From Pseudomonadota bacterium (GTDB lineage: Bacteria; Pseudomonadota; Gammaproteobacteria; Burkholderiales; Burkholderiaceae_B), in assembly GCA_023432075.1 (NCBI GenBank), contig JAEYVD010000854.1:1-6664 (forward strand): 6,664 bases of DNA, given 5' to 3'. This document shows positions 5,439 to 6,664 of the stretch, in pieces. Each line of letters opens with the position of its first letter. Position 1 is the stretch's first letter. A program made the translations under genes and the position numbers. Below the pieces are notes generated by a model, which saw nothing but the letters and a program-made list of their open reading frames with translations, did not search any database and was not told the DNA's origin.

Positions 5439-5966
5439 ATGTCCGCCAAGCCCAGCGCCAGCCTCGACGCCGGTATCTCGACGATTTACCGTGACCATCA
5501 CCCCTGGCTGCACGGCTGGCTGCGCCTGAAACTCGGCGACGCCCATCGTGCGGCGGATCTGGCGCAGGACACGTTTGTCCGCCTGCTCTCGGCAAATTCC
5601 AGCAACCAGACCGAAACCGCGCTGCGCGAACCGCGCGCTTACTTGCGCACCATTGCCAACCGTCTGCTGGTGGACCATTGGCGCCGCCAGGAAATCGAAC
5701 GCAATTATCTGGCGGTGTTGCAAACCTATCCCCAGCAGCATTGGCCGTCCGAAGAGTCGCGGCTGCTGATTCTGGAATCGCTGGAGCAGATCGCGCAGAT
5801 GCTGGACCGGTTGAAGCCCGCAGTGCGCGAGGTGTTCCTGCTGGCGCAGATGGAGGGCCATACCTGCCCGCAGATCGCGCGGCAGGTGGGCAAGTCGGTG
5901 GCGACGGTGGAGCGCTATCTGGCGCAGGCGCTGCAACACTGCTATCGCCTGGTTTATGAGTGCTGA
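5439..5966 (+). CDS. FecI-family ECF sigma factor for iron-uptake signalling
   Basis: With the start at 5439 this is a 175-residue ECF sigma factor. Region 2 spans about residues 12-86, with HRAADLAQDTFVRLL and the FecI-type EPRAYLRTIANRLLVDHWRRQ. Region 4 spans about 111-165, with the helix-turn-helix HTCPQIARQVGKSVATVERYL. This family switches on TonB-dependent receptor genes for ferric siderophores, citrate or haem when a FecR protein relays ligand binding at the outer membrane. An upstream in-frame ATG at 5406 would add 11 residues, but it lies inside the TATAAT box and Fur palindrome and so cannot be on the predicted transcript. Neither start has a clear ribosome-binding site. It overlaps the FecR-like gene by 11 bp. 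The particular iron source cannot be told from the sequence. Confidence 0.93.
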   Translation: MSAKPSASLDAGISTIYRDHHPWLHGWLRLKLGDAHRAADLAQDTFVRLLSANSSNQTETALREPRAYLRTIANRLLVDHWRRQEIERNYLAVLQTYPQQHWPSEESRLLILESLEQIAQMLDRLKPAVREVFLLAQMEGHTCPQIARQVGKSVATVERYLAQALQHCYRLVYEC

Positions 5967-6664
5967 TCGCGTTGCGTCCGCTCAGCCCGGCGCGGGTGCG
6001 GATGCCTCCCTAAAAAACGCGGGGGATGCGGCGGTGCTTGATGCCGCCATCCGTTGGCGCATCAAGCTGCAATACAACACGGCGGACGCGTCCGCTTGGC
6101 GGGCCTTTGATGCGTGGTTGGGCGCGAACCCGGCGCATGCGGTGGTCTGGGAGCGCTTGCAGGCCTTGAGCGCGCGGTTGCAGCGCCCGGCGATGGACAT
6201 GCCGCCGCAAGCCGCGGCGCGAATTCTTCGGCAGACGGGGACGGCGCAGACGCTGCGCTCGCGGCGCAAGGCGTTGATGTCACTGGGCGTGCTGGCGGCG
6301 GGCGGCTGGATGGTGTGGCAGGCGCGCGATGCGCAGTTGGTTCAGCATGCGCTGGCGGATGTGGCCACGGCGCGTGGGGAGCGGCGCCGCGTTGTGCTGC
6401 CGGACGGCGGCACGCTGGTGTTGAACACGGATACGGCGGTCAATATCCGTTATGGCGATCAAGCGCGACGGATCACGTTGCTGGCCGGCGAGGTCTATCT
6501 GATCTCCGGCAGCGACCCGCTGTCGCGTCCGCTGTTTGTGGAAACGCGCGATGGCCAGGCGCGGGCGTTGGGGACGCGCTATCGGGTGCGTCAGTGCGAC
6601 GAGGTCAGTGAAGTGTCGGTGGACGAAGGCAAGGTTGCCATGCTGCCGCGCGATGGCGGCGACG
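5956..6664 (+). CDS. FecR-family transmembrane sigma regulator (3' end outside the window)
   Basis: Translation from the ATG at 5956 stays open for 236 codons to the window end. Residues about 28-70 form the N-terminal cytoplasmic domain (DUF4880 type) that contacts the sigma factor, with AIRWRIKL and AFDAWLGANPAHAVVWERL. A transmembrane segment lies at about 106-122 after basic RSRRK. The periplasmic FecR domain begins near 139 with TARGERRRVVLPDGGTLVLNTDTAVNIRY, then LLAGEVYL and ARALGTRYRV. G206-T207 in ALGTRY is a candidate for the Gly-Thr self-cleavage site described for Pseudomonas FoxR-type proteins. The gene starts inside the last codons of the FecI-type gene, so the pair is translationally coupled. 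The window cuts off the C-terminal part that would contact the receptor's signalling domain. Family assignment is firm; the partner receptor is not visible. Confidence 0.92.
   Translation, partial: MSADRVASAQPGAGADASLKNAGDAAVLDAAIRWRIKLQYNTADASAWRAFDAWLGANPAHAVVWERLQALSARLQRPAMDMPPQAAARILRQTGTAQTLRSRRKALMSLGVLAAGGWMVWQARDAQLVQHALADVATARGERRRVVLPDGGTLVLNTDTAVNIRYGDQARRITLLAGEVYLISGSDPLSRPLFVETRDGQARALGTRYRVRQCDEVSEVSVDEGKVAMLPRDGGD

Noticed and set aside
5370..5939. Leftward 189-codon open frame
   Set aside because: It is antisense to the clear FecI-type sigma gene and runs across its promoter and Fur box. The Gln/Arg/His-rich composition is typical of a shadow frame.
6114..6611. Rightward 165-codon Gly/Ala-rich frame
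   Set aside because: It is a shifted frame within the FecR-like gene, whose domains read correctly from 5956.

Overview
The window is GC-rich DNA densely packed with genes and reads as chromosome from a Gram-negative proteobacterium. Gene types, codon usage and overlapping start/stop junctions suggest a betaproteobacterium of the Achromobacter/Bordetella type. That placement is inferred from overall style; there is no rRNA or other marker gene here to confirm it.

Region 1 (1-2883) is an ECF sigma-factor stress module. A 189-residue ECF sigma factor and a membrane-spanning anti-sigma factor (cut by the window edge) run leftward and overlap by 4 bp. Rightward, a membrane-anchored catalase-family haem peroxidase and a di-haem cytochrome b561 also overlap by 4 bp. 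In the 145-bp gap between the two operons I read two back-to-back promoters with the same architecture: GGAATAA, then CGTC(C/T)TAC, with 16 nt between GGAAT and CGTC in both. Their -35 elements form an inverted repeat. The simplest model is that the sigma factor drives its own operon and the peroxidase/cytochrome operon from one control region. The peroxidase domain should face the periplasm, and the cytochrome could feed it electrons from quinol.

Region 2 (2884-5275) is transcribed leftward. It holds a complete carotenoid/stilbene-cleaving oxygenase with all four iron-binding histidines and a Tat signal, plus an unrecognised lipoprotein with four mature-chain cysteines. A 58-codon reading frame overlaps the end of the oxygenase gene and looks like the C-terminal remnant of a HAD-family (phosphoglycolate phosphatase-like) hydrolase. 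A weak hairpin lies between the converging cytochrome and oxygenase units.

Region 3 (5276-6664) is the start of an iron-uptake signalling locus: a FecI-type sigma factor and an overlapping FecR-type regulator cut by the window end. A near-consensus promoter overlaps a 21-bp Fur-box-like palindrome just upstream. The palindrome indicates that the sigma gene starts at 5439, not at the ATG at 5406, which lies inside the -10 box. A TonB-dependent receptor gene would be expected just beyond the right edge.

No mobile elements, CRISPR arrays or RNA genes were seen. No stretch over 300 bp lacks a gene.
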